Shown here piece by piece: positions 27,372 to 37,400 of a DNA stretch of 64,000 nucleotides. Position 1 is the first letter of the stretch. Each line of letters starts with the position of its first letter. A program made the position numbers and the translations under genes. This DNA is from Ruania halotolerans (GTDB taxonomy: Bacteria > Actinomycetota > Actinomycetes > Actinomycetales > Beutenbergiaceae). A model generated the notes under the pieces. It saw only the letters and a list, made by a program, of their open reading frames with translations, was not told the origin of the DNA and did not search any database. Location of the stretch: NCBI RefSeq assembly GCF_021049285.1, contig NZ_CP088017.1, forward strand, positions 992,001-1,056,000. Reading direction: 5' to 3'.

Positions 27372-28519
27372 TGACCAGGGTGACTGCGCAGTCAGCCGAT
27401 GGTGAGGACGCCGTCGGGGACCCGCTCCAGGATTCCGTCCGAGATTCTGCTCGCGTGGTCTCTGCCTCCGGCCTGGGCGCCCCGACCGGCTCAGGCGCGC
27501 GCCCTGTCATGACCGACGTCGCTCAGCACGCCGGGGTCTCCCAGAAGACCGTCTCCCGGGTGGTGCGCGGCGAGGCGAACGTGAGCCACGCCGTCCGGGA
27601 GCGGGTGAACGCTGCTATCGCCGAGCTGGGCTTCCGGCCGAACGCTGCGGCACGGGCACTGGTCAGCAAGCGCAGCAACGCCGTCGGGATCCTCACCCCG
27701 GCCACGGCGCTGTACGGCCCCTCGGCCGAGTTGCTGGGCCTGGAGCGCGCCGCCGGCCGCGCCGGTCTGGCCGTGCTGATCGCCTCCGCCGAAGGTGGGG
27801 ACGCTCAGACGGTCACTGCCGCGATCCGCCGGCTCGTCGACAGCGGTGTGGACGGCCTGCTCATGGGCAGCCTGCTCACGTCCGAGGGAGTGGACGAGAC
27901 CGAGCTGCACGGCAAGCCGGCGGTCGTCGTCGGCGATCCGCCCGACGGCATGCATCTTCCCGCGGCTGTGACCGATCAGGAAGCGGGAGCGCGTGCGGCG
28001 ATCGAGCATCTGCTCGCACTCGGCCACCGGACCGTGCACCATCTCGCCGGCCCGGCCGCCTGGCACTCCGCCGCCGCCCGCACCAAAGCCTGGCAGCAGG
28101 CGCTCCGGGCGGCGGGCCGTCCGCTCACGACGCCGGCGATGGGCGACTGGACTTCCCGCTCCGGCTACGAGCTCGGCCGCCAGCTCGCCGCCGATCCTGA
28201 CGTCACCGCCGTGTTCGTGGGCAACGACCAGATGGCGATCGGACTGCTGCGCGCGCTGACCGAAGCGGGCCGCCGGGTACCCGAGGACGTCTCGGTCGTC
28301 GGTTTCGATGACATCCCCGACGCCGAGTACCTCCCCGTGCCGCTGACCACCGTGAAGCAGGACTTCCAGGAGCTGGCCGACCGTGCCGTCGAGATGTTCA
28401 CCTCCCTGGTGGACGAGGGCGCGACCAAGCACGCCGACCACCATGACGATCGCCTGATCGTCACCCCCGAGCTCGTCGTCCGGCGGAGCACCGCCCCGCC
28501 GCCGGCGCCCGGTCGCTGA
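27371..28519 (+). CDS. LacI-family transcriptional regulator
   Basis: 382 residues from the ATG at 27371. The helix-turn-helix is VMTDVAQHAGVSQKTVSRVV with the hinge ARALVSKRSNAVGIL, followed by a periplasmic-binding-like sugar-sensing domain (GLLMGSLL, FVGNDQMAIGLLRAL, VSVVGFDDIPDAEY, LTTVKQDFQELADRAV). The HTH begins only at about residue 45; an ATG at 27509 would give the normal LacI start but has no SD. The upstream ATG fits a leaderless mRNA overlapped by the twin operators. It heads a tandem set with a sugar transporter and GH42 beta-galactosidase, so it probably represses them until a galactoside binds. Confidence 0.9.
   Translation: MTRVTAQSADGEDAVGDPLQDSVRDSARVVSASGLGAPTGSGARPVMTDVAQHAGVSQKTVSRVVRGEANVSHAVRERVNAAIAELGFRPNAAARALVSKRSNAVGILTPATALYGPSAELLGLERAAGRAGLAVLIASAEGGDAQTVTAAIRRLVDSGVDGLLMGSLLTSEGVDETELHGKPAVVVGDPPDGMHLPAAVTDQEAGARAAIEHLLALGHRTVHHLAGPAAWHSAAARTKAWQQALRAAGRPLTTPAMGDWTSRSGYELGRQLAADPDVTAVFVGNDQMAIGLLRALTEAGRRVPEDVSVVGFDDIPDAEYLPVPLTTVKQDFQELADRAVEMFTSLVDEGATKHADHHDDRLIVTPELVVRRSTAPPPAPGR
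27381..27394. promoter_or_regulatory. LacI-type operator, copy 2
   Basis: TGACTGCGCAGTCA is a second perfect 14-base palindrome of the form TGACTrCGyAGTCA. It lies inside the first codons of the regulator, with centres 23 bases (about two helical turns) apart. I did not find the motif elsewhere in the window. Confidence 0.8.
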
Positions 28520-28579
28520 GGCGACCACCCAGGCCCACCCGGGCCGACCACCCCTGATGTCTACGAGGAAGTAGCACTC

Positions 28580-29953
28580 ATGAAACCGCAACCCTTCCGC
28601 CGAACTGCAGCCCCGGTGGTGGCTTCCCTGAGCGCCCTGGCGCTCGTGGCCTGCACTGGCGGGTCCGAGGACGGCTCCGACTCCGGTAACGGTGGCGGCG
28701 AGACCGACGCGATCACCGCCGAAGAGTTCGAGGAGGCGATGAGCACTCCCACCGAGCTCACCTTCTGGTCCTGGGTGCCCGACATCCAGAACCAGGTGGA
28801 CATGTTCGAAGAGGCCTACCCCGAGATCGATGTGGAGTACGTCAACGTCGGTCAGGGCGCCGAGCACTACCAACAGATGCGCACGGCCATCCAGGCAGGG
28901 TCCGGCGCCCCAGACGTCGCCCAGGTGGAGTATCAGCATCTCGCCTCCTTCCGGCTCGGCGACAACCTGCTCGACCTCACGCCCTACCTGCAGGAGGACC
29001 TCTCCGGTCAGTACCCGGACTGGGTGTGGAGCCAGGTGACCGCCGACGACGGCCTGTGGGGCATCCCGCAGGACACCGGTCCGCTCGGCAACCTCTACCG
29101 CACCGACCTTTTCGAGGAAGCAGGAATCGAGGTGCCCACCACCTGGGACGAGTTCGCCCAGGCCGCCGCTGACTACCGGGATGCGATGCCGGACAGTTAC
29201 CTCACGAACATGCCCGGCAACGACCCGGGCCAGTTCGTCGGCCTGCTCTGGCAGGCCGGTGCACGTCCGTTTGCCTACGACGGCGCAGAGACCGTGACCA
29301 TCGATCTCGACTCTCCCGAGGTGCTCCAGGTAGTCGAATATTGGCAGGGCCTCATCGCCGACGACCTGGTCTCGGTGGACCCGGACTTCAACGACCAGTG
29401 GTACCAGGCACTCGCGAACGGCAAGTATGCCAGCTGGCAGGTGGCTGCTTGGGGGCCGGTGTTCCTGCAGGGCACGGCCGGTGACACCAGCGGTCTGTGG
29501 GCCGCGTCCACGCTGCCGCAGTGGGAGGAAGGCCAGAACGTCTCCGGTAACTGGGGTGGCTCCACCGATGCGGTCCTCTCCTCCACCGACAACCCGATCG
29601 CGGCGACTGAGCTCGCCCGGTGGATCAACGTCGAAGAAGAGCCCGCCACGCGGTTCGTGCAGGAGCAGTTCCTGTTCCCGCCCTCGCTCAGCATCCTCGA
29701 GTCCGAGGACTTCCTCGCCGAGGAGTCCGAGTTCTACGGAGGGCAGCAGGTGAACGCCACGTTCGCGGAGATCTCCGAGACGGTGCCCACCGATGACTTC
29801 GGATGGTTGCCGTTCATGGACTACGCCTACTCCTCCTACAACGAGACACTCGGCAGCGCCATCGCCGATCGCGCAGACATGGTCGCCGGCCTGGAAGCCT
29901 GGGAAGCCGATCTGATCGAGTACGCCGAGTCTCAGGGCTTCACCGTCCAGTGA
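28580..29953 (+). CDS. sugar ABC transporter substrate-binding lipoprotein (family 1)
   Basis: 457 residues. An N-terminal signal with lipobox LALVAC (Cys 25) makes it a membrane-anchored lipoprotein on the outer face. The mature part starts with an Asp/Gly/Ser linker, then ELTFWSWVPDIQNQVDMF and MRTAIQAGSGAPDVAQVEY, the standard pattern of carbohydrate-binding family 1 proteins. GAGGAA precedes the ATG. The two permease genes follow after a strong hairpin. No ATPase is encoded here, so an MsiK-like shared ATPase elsewhere probably powers uptake. The neighbouring GH42 enzyme suggests a galactoside ligand. Confidence 0.93.
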   Translation: MKPQPFRRTAAPVVASLSALALVACTGGSEDGSDSGNGGGETDAITAEEFEEAMSTPTELTFWSWVPDIQNQVDMFEEAYPEIDVEYVNVGQGAEHYQQMRTAIQAGSGAPDVAQVEYQHLASFRLGDNLLDLTPYLQEDLSGQYPDWVWSQVTADDGLWGIPQDTGPLGNLYRTDLFEEAGIEVPTTWDEFAQAAADYRDAMPDSYLTNMPGNDPGQFVGLLWQAGARPFAYDGAETVTIDLDSPEVLQVVEYWQGLIADDLVSVDPDFNDQWYQALANGKYASWQVAAWGPVFLQGTAGDTSGLWAASTLPQWEEGQNVSGNWGGSTDAVLSSTDNPIAATELARWINVEEEPATRFVQEQFLFPPSLSILESEDFLAEESEFYGGQQVNATFAEISETVPTDDFGWLPFMDYAYSSYNETLGSAIADRADMVAGLEAWEADLIEYAESQGFTVQ

Positions 29954-29969
29954 CCCTACGTCCGCTCCT

Positions 29970-29997
29970 GGTGGGTGGGCCCGCGGGCCCACCCACC
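29970..29997 (+). other. 28-bp perfect palindrome (intercistronic hairpin) after the binding-protein gene
   Basis: The arms GGTGGGTGGGCCCG and CGGGCCCACCCACC form an uninterrupted 28-base palindrome 17 bases after the stop. As RNA it folds into a 12-pair GC stem with a 4-base loop. It should protect the upstream mRNA or partly terminate, giving more binding protein than permease. The permease SD (AAGGAGGG) begins within about 10 bases of its end. Confidence 0.8.
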
Positions 29998-30017
29998 CCG
30001 GCTCAGAAGGAGGGACG

Positions 30018-30935
30018 ATGACGTCCACCACCACGCTCCGACCGCCCCGCAACTCGCAAAGCCTGCTCCGGCGCCGTGAGGCCCGCGCCGGCTACCTGTT
30101 CGTGCTGCCGTTCATGGTCGTCTTCATCGCCATGCTGGTGGTTCCGCTCGCCTATTCCGGGTACTTGTCGATGTTCCGGAACCAGCTCGTCGGCGGAGTC
30201 TCGTTCGTGGGCCTGGACAACTACGTCCGTGCCTTAGGTGATGCCACCTTCACCGATGGTGTGGCGCGGATGGCCGTCTTCCTCGTCATCCAGGTACCGA
30301 TCATGCTCGGCCTGGCGCTGCTGTTCGCGCTGGTGCTGGACAGCGGGCGGTTGCGGATGAAGCGGTTCGTCCGGCTGAGCATCTTCATCCCCTATGCGGT
30401 CCCGGGTGTGATCTCGGCGCTGATGTGGGGCTATCTGTACGGCCCAGACTTCGGACCGTTCGCCCAGATGGGGCGCGCCATCGGTCTGGGCACGCCGCAG
30501 TTCCTCTCCGCTGAGTTCATGCTCTTCTCGATCATGAACATCGTCACCTGGGGGTTCATCGGCTACAACATGATCATCCTGTACTCGGCGCTGCGTTCGA
30601 TCCCCACCGAGATCTACGAGGCTGCCCGGGTGGACGGTGCCAGCGAGGTGCGTATCGCCACCGCCATCAAGATCCCGGCCTTGCGTCCGGCGCTGGTTCT
30701 GACCTCGATCTTCTCGGTGATCGGCACCTTCCAGCTCTTCAACGAGCCGAACATTCTCGCCACCATCGCCCCGAACGTCATCGGTAGCGGCTATACCCCG
30801 AACCTGTATGCGTACAACCTGGCCTTCGTGGGCCAGGAGGTGAACTACGCCGCGGCGATCGCGTTCCTGCTCGGATTCGTGATCATGGTGGTCTCCTACG
30901 TCTTCCAGCTCAGCACCAGGAAGGGAGACGCCTGA
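30018..30935 (+). CDS. sugar ABC transporter permease (MalF-like)
   Basis: 305-residue inner-membrane protein with six predicted helices, the first at VLPFMVVFIAMLVVPLAY. The EAA loop EIYEAARVDGASEVRI contacts the ATPase. AAGGAGGG upstream is a strong SD for the ATG. The stop overlaps the start of the next permease by one base. It forms the translocation channel with that protein, served by the lipoprotein upstream. Confidence 0.94.
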   Translation: MTSTTTLRPPRNSQSLLRRREARAGYLFVLPFMVVFIAMLVVPLAYSGYLSMFRNQLVGGVSFVGLDNYVRALGDATFTDGVARMAVFLVIQVPIMLGLALLFALVLDSGRLRMKRFVRLSIFIPYAVPGVISALMWGYLYGPDFGPFAQMGRAIGLGTPQFLSAEFMLFSIMNIVTWGFIGYNMIILYSALRSIPTEIYEAARVDGASEVRIATAIKIPALRPALVLTSIFSVIGTFQLFNEPNILATIAPNVIGSGYTPNLYAYNLAFVGQEVNYAAAIAFLLGFVIMVVSYVFQLSTRKGDA

Positions 30936-31840
30936 TGAGCACCATCTCCACCTCGGCCCGTCCTCTCACCGGCCGGAAGGCCCCCACGAGCCCCACCGCA
31001 CGCAAGTCCACCGTGCTGACCGTGGCGATGGTCGCCGTCGGGGCCTACTTCCTGCTGCCGCTGTGGTGGCTCCTGGTGGCGTCCTCCAAGTCCAACGCTG
31101 ACCTCTTCTCCTCGTTCGGGCTGTGGTTTGCCGACTCGATCAGCATCCTCGGCAACCTCGGTGACGTGTTCACCTTCCAGAACGGGATCTTCCTCGTGTG
31201 GGCCCGGAATACAGCTGTCTACGCGGGGGTGAGTGCCATCGGTGCCGCTGTGCTCGCCACCGCCGCCGGGTACGCCTTCGCCACGTTGCGATTCAAGGGC
31301 AGCACGGCCCTGTTCGCGATCATCCTCGGCGCCATCATGGTGCCCCTGACGGCGCTCGCGATCCCCACCTACCTGCTGTTCGCCCAGGTGGGGCTCACCG
31401 ATACCCCATGGGCGGTGATCCTTCCCTCGCTCGTCAGCCCGTTCGGGGTGTACCTGATGCGGGTGTATGCCGCCGGTGCTGTTCCGCCCTCCCTGCAGGA
31501 GGCGGCCAGGGTCGACGGCGCAGGTGAGCTGCGCATCTTCGTCACCATCGTCTCCCGGTTGCTGGCCCCGGGCTTTGTGACGGTGCTGCTGTTCGCGCTG
31601 GTGAGCACCTGGAACAACTACTTCCTGCCACTGATCATGCTGAACAGCCCCGAGTGGTACCCGTTGACGGTGGGCCTGGCGCAGTGGCAGTCCACCTCCC
31701 AGGCAGGGTCGGGCTCGCAGGCGCTGTTCTCCATGGTGATCACCGGTTCGCTGGTCTCGATCATCCCGCTGGTGATCGCCTTCCTGTTCCTGCAGCGTTA
31801 CTGGCAGACCGGTCTGGCGACCGGTGGGGTGAAGCAGTAG
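30935..31840 (+). CDS. sugar ABC transporter permease (MalG-like)
   Basis: 301-residue inner-membrane protein with six helices. The EAA loop SLQEAARVDGAGELRIF is followed by the long conserved segment typical of MalG types. The ATG is read by coupling from the preceding permease (TGATG junction). GH42 follows 59 bases later behind its own SD, in the same transcription unit. Confidence 0.94.
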   Translation: MSTISTSARPLTGRKAPTSPTARKSTVLTVAMVAVGAYFLLPLWWLLVASSKSNADLFSSFGLWFADSISILGNLGDVFTFQNGIFLVWARNTAVYAGVSAIGAAVLATAAGYAFATLRFKGSTALFAIILGAIMVPLTALAIPTYLLFAQVGLTDTPWAVILPSLVSPFGVYLMRVYAAGAVPPSLQEAARVDGAGELRIFVTIVSRLLAPGFVTVLLFALVSTWNNYFLPLIMLNSPEWYPLTVGLAQWQSTSQAGSGSQALFSMVITGSLVSIIPLVIAFLFLQRYWQTGLATGGVKQ

Positions 31841-31899
31841 TGATCCCCACTCATGCCCACATCAACTGATCTCTCGCCGACCTCCACGAAGGAGCATCC

Positions 31900-34020
31900 T
31901 TGTCTGACCTGCCCACCACCGTCAACGACCGCGTGCGTTTCGGCGCCGCCTACTACGTCGAGTACCACCCCACCGATGCCGACCGCGACCTAGAGCGCGA
32001 CCTCGATCTCATGGCCGAGGCCAGCTTCAGCGTGATCCGGGTGGGGGAGTCCACCTGGTCCACGTGGGAACCGGAGGATGGTGTGTTCGAGCTGGACTGG
32101 CTCCAGCCCGTACTGGACGGTGCCCACTCCCGGGGCATCGACGTCATCCTCGGCACGCCCACCTACGCGGTGCCACCGTGGTTGGCCCGGAAGTACCCGG
32201 AGATCGCGGGCGAGCGGCGCACGGGGGTGCGCAACGCCTGGGGTGCCCGGCAGGAGATGGACCTGACCCACCCCGCGTATCGGTTCTATTGCGAGCGGGT
32301 GATCCGGGCCGTCGTCGGGCGCTATGCCGACCACCCGGCCGTCATCGGCTTCCAGGTGGACAACGAGCCCGGCCTGCACCTGCTGCACAACGAGGGTGTG
32401 TTCCAGTCCTTCGTGGACCACCTGCGCCACACCTACGGGGATGTGGAGACGCTGAACCGAGAGTGGGGGCTGGTGTACTGGTCGCACCGGCTGAGCACGT
32501 GGGCCGACCTGTGGCGACCGGATGGGAATGCGCAACCCCAGTACGACCTCGCCTGGCGCCGGTTCCAGGCGAGGCTGGTCAGCGAGTTCATCGAGTGGCA
32601 GGCCTCGATCGTGCGGGAGATCGCGGCGCCCGAGAAGTTCGTGACCACCTGCATCGCCTACGCCCGGCCGGGCATCGACGATCCCGATCTCACCGGCCCG
32701 CTCGACGTGACGGCCGGCAACCCGTATTACACGATGCAGGACGGCCTCGCGTTGCCCTCACCCGAGAACGTGCCGCAAAGCTGGACCACCACCGGCACCT
32801 GGACCATCTTTCACAGCGCCGACCGGATGTACTCGTCCAAGCAGGCGCCGTTCCTGGTCACCGAGACCAATGCGGGCGCGATCGGGGGATCGGCCACGAA
32901 CGTGCCCGCCTTCGACGGGCAGTGGCGCCAGGTGGCCTGGGCGATGATCGCCCGAGGGGCCAGGATGATCGAGTACTGGCACTGGCACACACTGCACTAC
33001 GGCACCGAGACCTACTGGATCGGGATTCTCCCGCACGATCAGCAGCCGGGCCGGGTGTATGAGCAACTCGCGGCCCTCGGTGCGGAGATCAAGACGGCGG
33101 AGGACCACCTGGAGGGTCTCGTCCCTGAGGCGGCGGTGGGCCTGCTCTGGTCGAACGCCTCGAAGTGGGGGTTGGCCGGACAGCCGGCGCTCGCTCGACC
33201 GGACGGCACGGGCGATCCGGACAGCTACGAGCGGATCGCGCACGCCTTCTACCGCGGCGCGTTTGAGGCGGGGGCGCCGGTGCGGATCATCCACGACCAG
33301 CAGCTCGTCGGTGAGGTGACTCGCGATCCGGCGGAGGTGGCGAGCGAACTGCCCGTGCTGCTCGTGCCTGCCCTGTACATCGCCTCCGATGAACTCCTCA
33401 ACTGGCTGCGCGCCTACGCGGAGGCGGGTGGGCACCTGGTGCTCGGACCGCGTACAGGGTACGCCGACACCGAGGCCCGGGCCCGGCTGGAGGCCAAGCC
33501 GGGCCGGCTCGCTGAGGCAGCCGGCGTGAACTACCAGGAGTTCTCCAACCTGTCCGCACCAGTGCCCGTAGGTGGCAGCGGGATCGACGTCCCCGCGGGA
33601 GCAACCGCGACGGCGTGGGCCGACTACCTGCGCGTGTCCGGATCTGCAGAGGTGCTCGTTGAGTACGATCACCCGGCGCTGGGCGCCTACCCGGCGGTGA
33701 CGACCGCTTCCGCGGGAGCGGGCCGGGTGACCACGGTGGGGACCGTGCCTGACCCGGCGCTCGCAGCCGCCGTGCTGCGGCGGGTGGCGCCAGGTGAGGG
33801 CGACGCCTGGCGGGCGCTCGCGGGTGGCTCAGTCACGGTGACCTCGGCGATCAATGGCGAGGGACGCCGTCTGCGGGTGCTGCACAACTGGTCGTGGGAG
33901 CAGGCGACGGTCACGCTGCCGGCTGCGGTGACGGACGTACTCGGTGATGGCGCCAGTCTCGCCGCGGGGGAGAGGCTCGAGCTGGGTGCCTGGGACGTGC
34001 GGGTGGTGCTGGAGGACTGA
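31900..34020 (+). CDS. beta-galactosidase, GH42
   Basis: 706 residues. Cytosolic retaining beta-galactosidase, no signal peptide. The start is TTG, set by AAGGAG six bases upstream. The catalytic barrel opens with RFGAAYYVEYHPTD. The acid/base Glu is in FQVDNEPGLH (about residue 157) and the nucleophile Glu in FLVTETNAGAIGG (about 322). ARMIEYWHWHTLHYG is another GH42 hallmark. A trimerisation domain (residues about 395-610, LLWSNASKWGL, LVPALYIASDELLNWL) and a small C-terminal beta domain follow. As the last gene of the operon it would hydrolyse the imported galactoside. Confidence 0.95.
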   Translation: MSDLPTTVNDRVRFGAAYYVEYHPTDADRDLERDLDLMAEASFSVIRVGESTWSTWEPEDGVFELDWLQPVLDGAHSRGIDVILGTPTYAVPPWLARKYPEIAGERRTGVRNAWGARQEMDLTHPAYRFYCERVIRAVVGRYADHPAVIGFQVDNEPGLHLLHNEGVFQSFVDHLRHTYGDVETLNREWGLVYWSHRLSTWADLWRPDGNAQPQYDLAWRRFQARLVSEFIEWQASIVREIAAPEKFVTTCIAYARPGIDDPDLTGPLDVTAGNPYYTMQDGLALPSPENVPQSWTTTGTWTIFHSADRMYSSKQAPFLVTETNAGAIGGSATNVPAFDGQWRQVAWAMIARGARMIEYWHWHTLHYGTETYWIGILPHDQQPGRVYEQLAALGAEIKTAEDHLEGLVPEAAVGLLWSNASKWGLAGQPALARPDGTGDPDSYERIAHAFYRGAFEAGAPVRIIHDQQLVGEVTRDPAEVASELPVLLVPALYIASDELLNWLRAYAEAGGHLVLGPRTGYADTEARARLEAKPGRLAEAAGVNYQEFSNLSAPVPVGGSGIDVPAGATATAWADYLRVSGSAEVLVEYDHPALGAYPAVTTASAGAGRVTTVGTVPDPALAAAVLRRVAPGEGDAWRALAGGSVTVTSAINGEGRRLRVLHNWSWEQATVTLPAAVTDVLGDGASLAAGERLELGAWDVRVVLED

Positions 34021-34408
34021 GCAGGGAATCTGTGAATGGGGTGGGACCGGCCTGTGTCCGCGTCATACGGATCCGTTCTTCAGTACCCGGTTGGCGATGC
34101 TCCGGTATGCGCCTCGTCAGAAGGGCCGCGCTCGGTGCCCACGTGAGAGATTCCTGGCAGCGGTCGCCACCCTTCTGATCCACAGCGATCGCGAGAATCG
34201 CTCAGGCCTTTGATGGCGTGAACCGCAGTAGCAGAGCAGTGCTGTGCAGATTATCGAATCTACCCCGACGCGATCGGAATCCAGCGATTACGACAAAGGA
34301 TCGCCGCGGGGGCCATTGATACTTGGGGCCCATTCCAGTGCACTGGAGTGAAGGCGTGCTTCCGCTTGGTGTGCGTCGATCTGTCGTCGATCATGGATCG
34401 GGGTATCA
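34021..34408. other. intergenic region with a GTGCAC-centred palindrome
   Basis: The 388-base gap is noticeably lower in GC than its surroundings, especially 34200-34400. At 34331-34350 lies a 20-base palindrome with one mismatched pair and a perfect 14-base core TCCAGTGCACTGGA, 58 bases before the next gene. It is a candidate operator. No gene of convincing quality lies in the gap. Confidence 0.55.
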
Positions 34409-37400
34409 ATGATGATGTCCATGCGCTCTCGGAGGAGCAGTACTCGTCAGGAAGGTGGTGAGCGAGGCATCCCCGACGGGCCGTTCGGTGCGCGACGTGC
34501 GATCAGGCGACTGGTCGTTGCCGCAATGGCGTCCGCGTTGGCCGTGCCCGCCGTTGTCGCTGGAGCGACAAGCGCAACAGGCGATGAGGCATTGGCAACT
34601 GTCGGAGTCATCGAGATCATCCGTGACGATGTCGTAGTGGCAAGCTATCCGACGATTCAAGATGCCGTCGACGCAGCCCAAGCCGGTGATGTCGTTCAAC
34701 TCTCCGCAGGCACCTACTTCGAGAATGTGGTGATCGATGAGGTTCACGGCACAGCCAACGACCCGATCGTGATCCAGGCAGCACCAGGCGAGGAGGTCAT
34801 CGTCAACGGAGCCGACCCGCGGCTGCTCGAACCGAATGACCTCTGGGAACACCATGGCGACGGTGTCTACTCGGTCGACGTTCCGTGGATGGGCGATGCC
34901 GACAAGAGTCTGGTCAGCTGGGTGACCCGCGACTCCGACACGCTGCTTGCTGCGCACTACGACATGGATATCTTCGACGAGGGGCCGCGAGGGGAAGACA
35001 AGAGCCATCGAGACGGCTCGACCCTATGGGTCTCCTTGGACGGAGGACAGGACCCAGGGGACATACCGATCAGCGTGGGAACTTCCGACGGGGTGTTCCG
35101 GGTGGAGAACAGCACCCACATCGCGATCAGTGGACTGACGGTCCGTGGCGGTGGCTTCGCCGGCATCTACCTCAAGGGCGACGGGTACCAGCACGTCACC
35201 ATCGACGACATCGACGTCAGGAATGTCTTCCGGGGAGTCAGCACCGACGACGAGCAGGACGCCGGCACCCATGTGGAGGTTCGAGACAGTTCCATCACCA
35301 ACGCCTGGCCCTCCGACTGGCTCTGGGACGGCTACTACGACTCCGGCTCATCCTCCGACGAACTGCTCGCCCCCATGCGCGCCCACGCGATCGTGATGAA
35401 GGCCTCCGACTCCTCGGTCCACGGCAACATCCTCGACGGTGGTTGGGATGGGATGCAGGTGCAGGGCCACGACATCCAGGTCTACGGCAACTCGGTCAGC
35501 AACATGAAGGACGACGGCATCGAACTCGAGAGCAACAACTCGGCCCGAATCGAAGTCTTCGAGAACACGTTCTGGGACACCTACGTCGGGTTCAGCATCG
35601 TCTCAGACTCACCCGGCCCCATCTACATCTACCGCAATACGTTCTCCACCAACAAACTTAGCTACTTCAAGCCCCGTGAAGGTCAGGACTGGCGCTACGG
35701 CTACTCGATCAAGAACGGTCGCGACTGGGGTGCAGGTGCCGAGAATGTCCGCGTCTACCAGAATTCCTTCTTCGATATGCGGATGTCGCTCTTCGATACG
35801 CAACGAGCCTACGAGTGGTCGAACTTCGAGTATTACAACAACATCTTCTACACGGTTGGTGAGCGTGATGAGGTCGGGACGCGGGAACGTGCGCAGTTCA
35901 CCAACACCGAACTGGCTGCTGACGGGAACAACTGGAACGGCAACCTGTACTACAGCGAGCGGTCTCCGATGCTCTTCAACGATTGGGATGGGGAAGGGTC
36001 CTGCTCGACGATCCACGAATGTCGCCAGCTGAGCCCAGTATTTGAATCGCTAGGAATCCAGGCCGACCCGATGTTCGAGGACCTCGACACCACTCCGGGT
36101 GCCTACAACGAGCTCCGGACCATGCCCGGCAGTCCGGTTCGCGATGCGGGCACTACGACCCCGCAGGACAATGGCTGGCCCGACACGGTGACCGTGGCGG
36201 ACGGCTCACCCGACATCGGGCGGTACGAACTCGCGAGCCCGCCGCCGACCGGCGCCGCGCCTCCTGCGCCGGATGGGCTGGAGGTCGATGAGGTCACTCC
36301 CTACCGCGTCACGCTCGATTGGGAAGGGGCCCCAGGGGAGGACATCCGCGGCTACAACGTGTACCGATCGACCGATGCCTCGTTCACCCCCGCTGCCGGG
36401 AACAGGATCGCGACCTGGGTGCCGGAGTCGACGTACACCGACCGTGACGGTCTCGTTGCTGAATCCACCTACACCTATGTGGTCTCGGCCGTCAGTGACG
36501 AGGGCATGGAGAGCGACTCGAGCCCTGTTTCGGCCCAGGTCCCGGAGGACGTCGTCCCACCTGCGACGCCGGGCGCACTGCTCGGGGCGTGGCAACCAGA
36601 TGGCAGCATCGTTCTCGACTGGGCTGACAGCCCGGAGGAGGATTTCGCCGAGTACCGGATCTACCGGTCATCCTCGGCGGAGTTCACCGGGGCGGGCACT
36701 GAGCAGATCGCCACCGTGGATGCCGTCAGCCACTTCACTGACGATCAGCCATTGAGCTCGTCGGTGCACACGTACTGGGTCACGGCGGCCGACCAGGTTG
36801 GACTCGAGTCCGACCCGGTCCGGCTCCGGCTCGGCACCTCGCCCAGCGAGTACTCAGAGGTACTGCTGCTCGTGCAGAACACGACGCTCTCGGCAGCAGA
36901 CGCCGAGCATACCGCCAGGTTGCGAGCCCTGGGCGCAGAGGTGACGATCCTCGACCACAATGGCCTGACAGGCGACGAGGCTGATGGCTACGACCTGCTG
37001 GTGATATCTCCGACGGTCTACGTCAGCAGGATCACCGATCGGTTCAACGATGCCGACGTTCCCGTGGTGCTCTCTGACTACGGCCTGCTGGACGAGATGG
37101 CATTCACCACAACAAGCGGTGTCAATCAGGAGCAAGGGACCTCGATGACAGTCGACTCGCAGGCCGGGGATCTCGCTGCCGGGTTGGCGGGCTCAGTCGA
37201 CGTGACTGTGCGGCCCACGTCGCTTGGCAGCGGAGGGCCGCTGCCAGGGGCGCAGGTGGCAGCCACGTTCGCCGATGGGACATCTGGACAGTTCGCATAC
37301 GAGACGGGCGTTCCACTCGCGGACGGGGTGCCTGCGCCGGAGCGACGAGCGTTCACATTCCTCATGGATCGTACGGCGCAGGTAGTGACCTCCGATGGGT

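Noticed and set aside
27491-30052. 853-residue open frame antisense to lacI and the binding-protein gene
   Set aside because: It spans two well-supported genes and their gap and has no recognisable motif; a GC-driven shadow.
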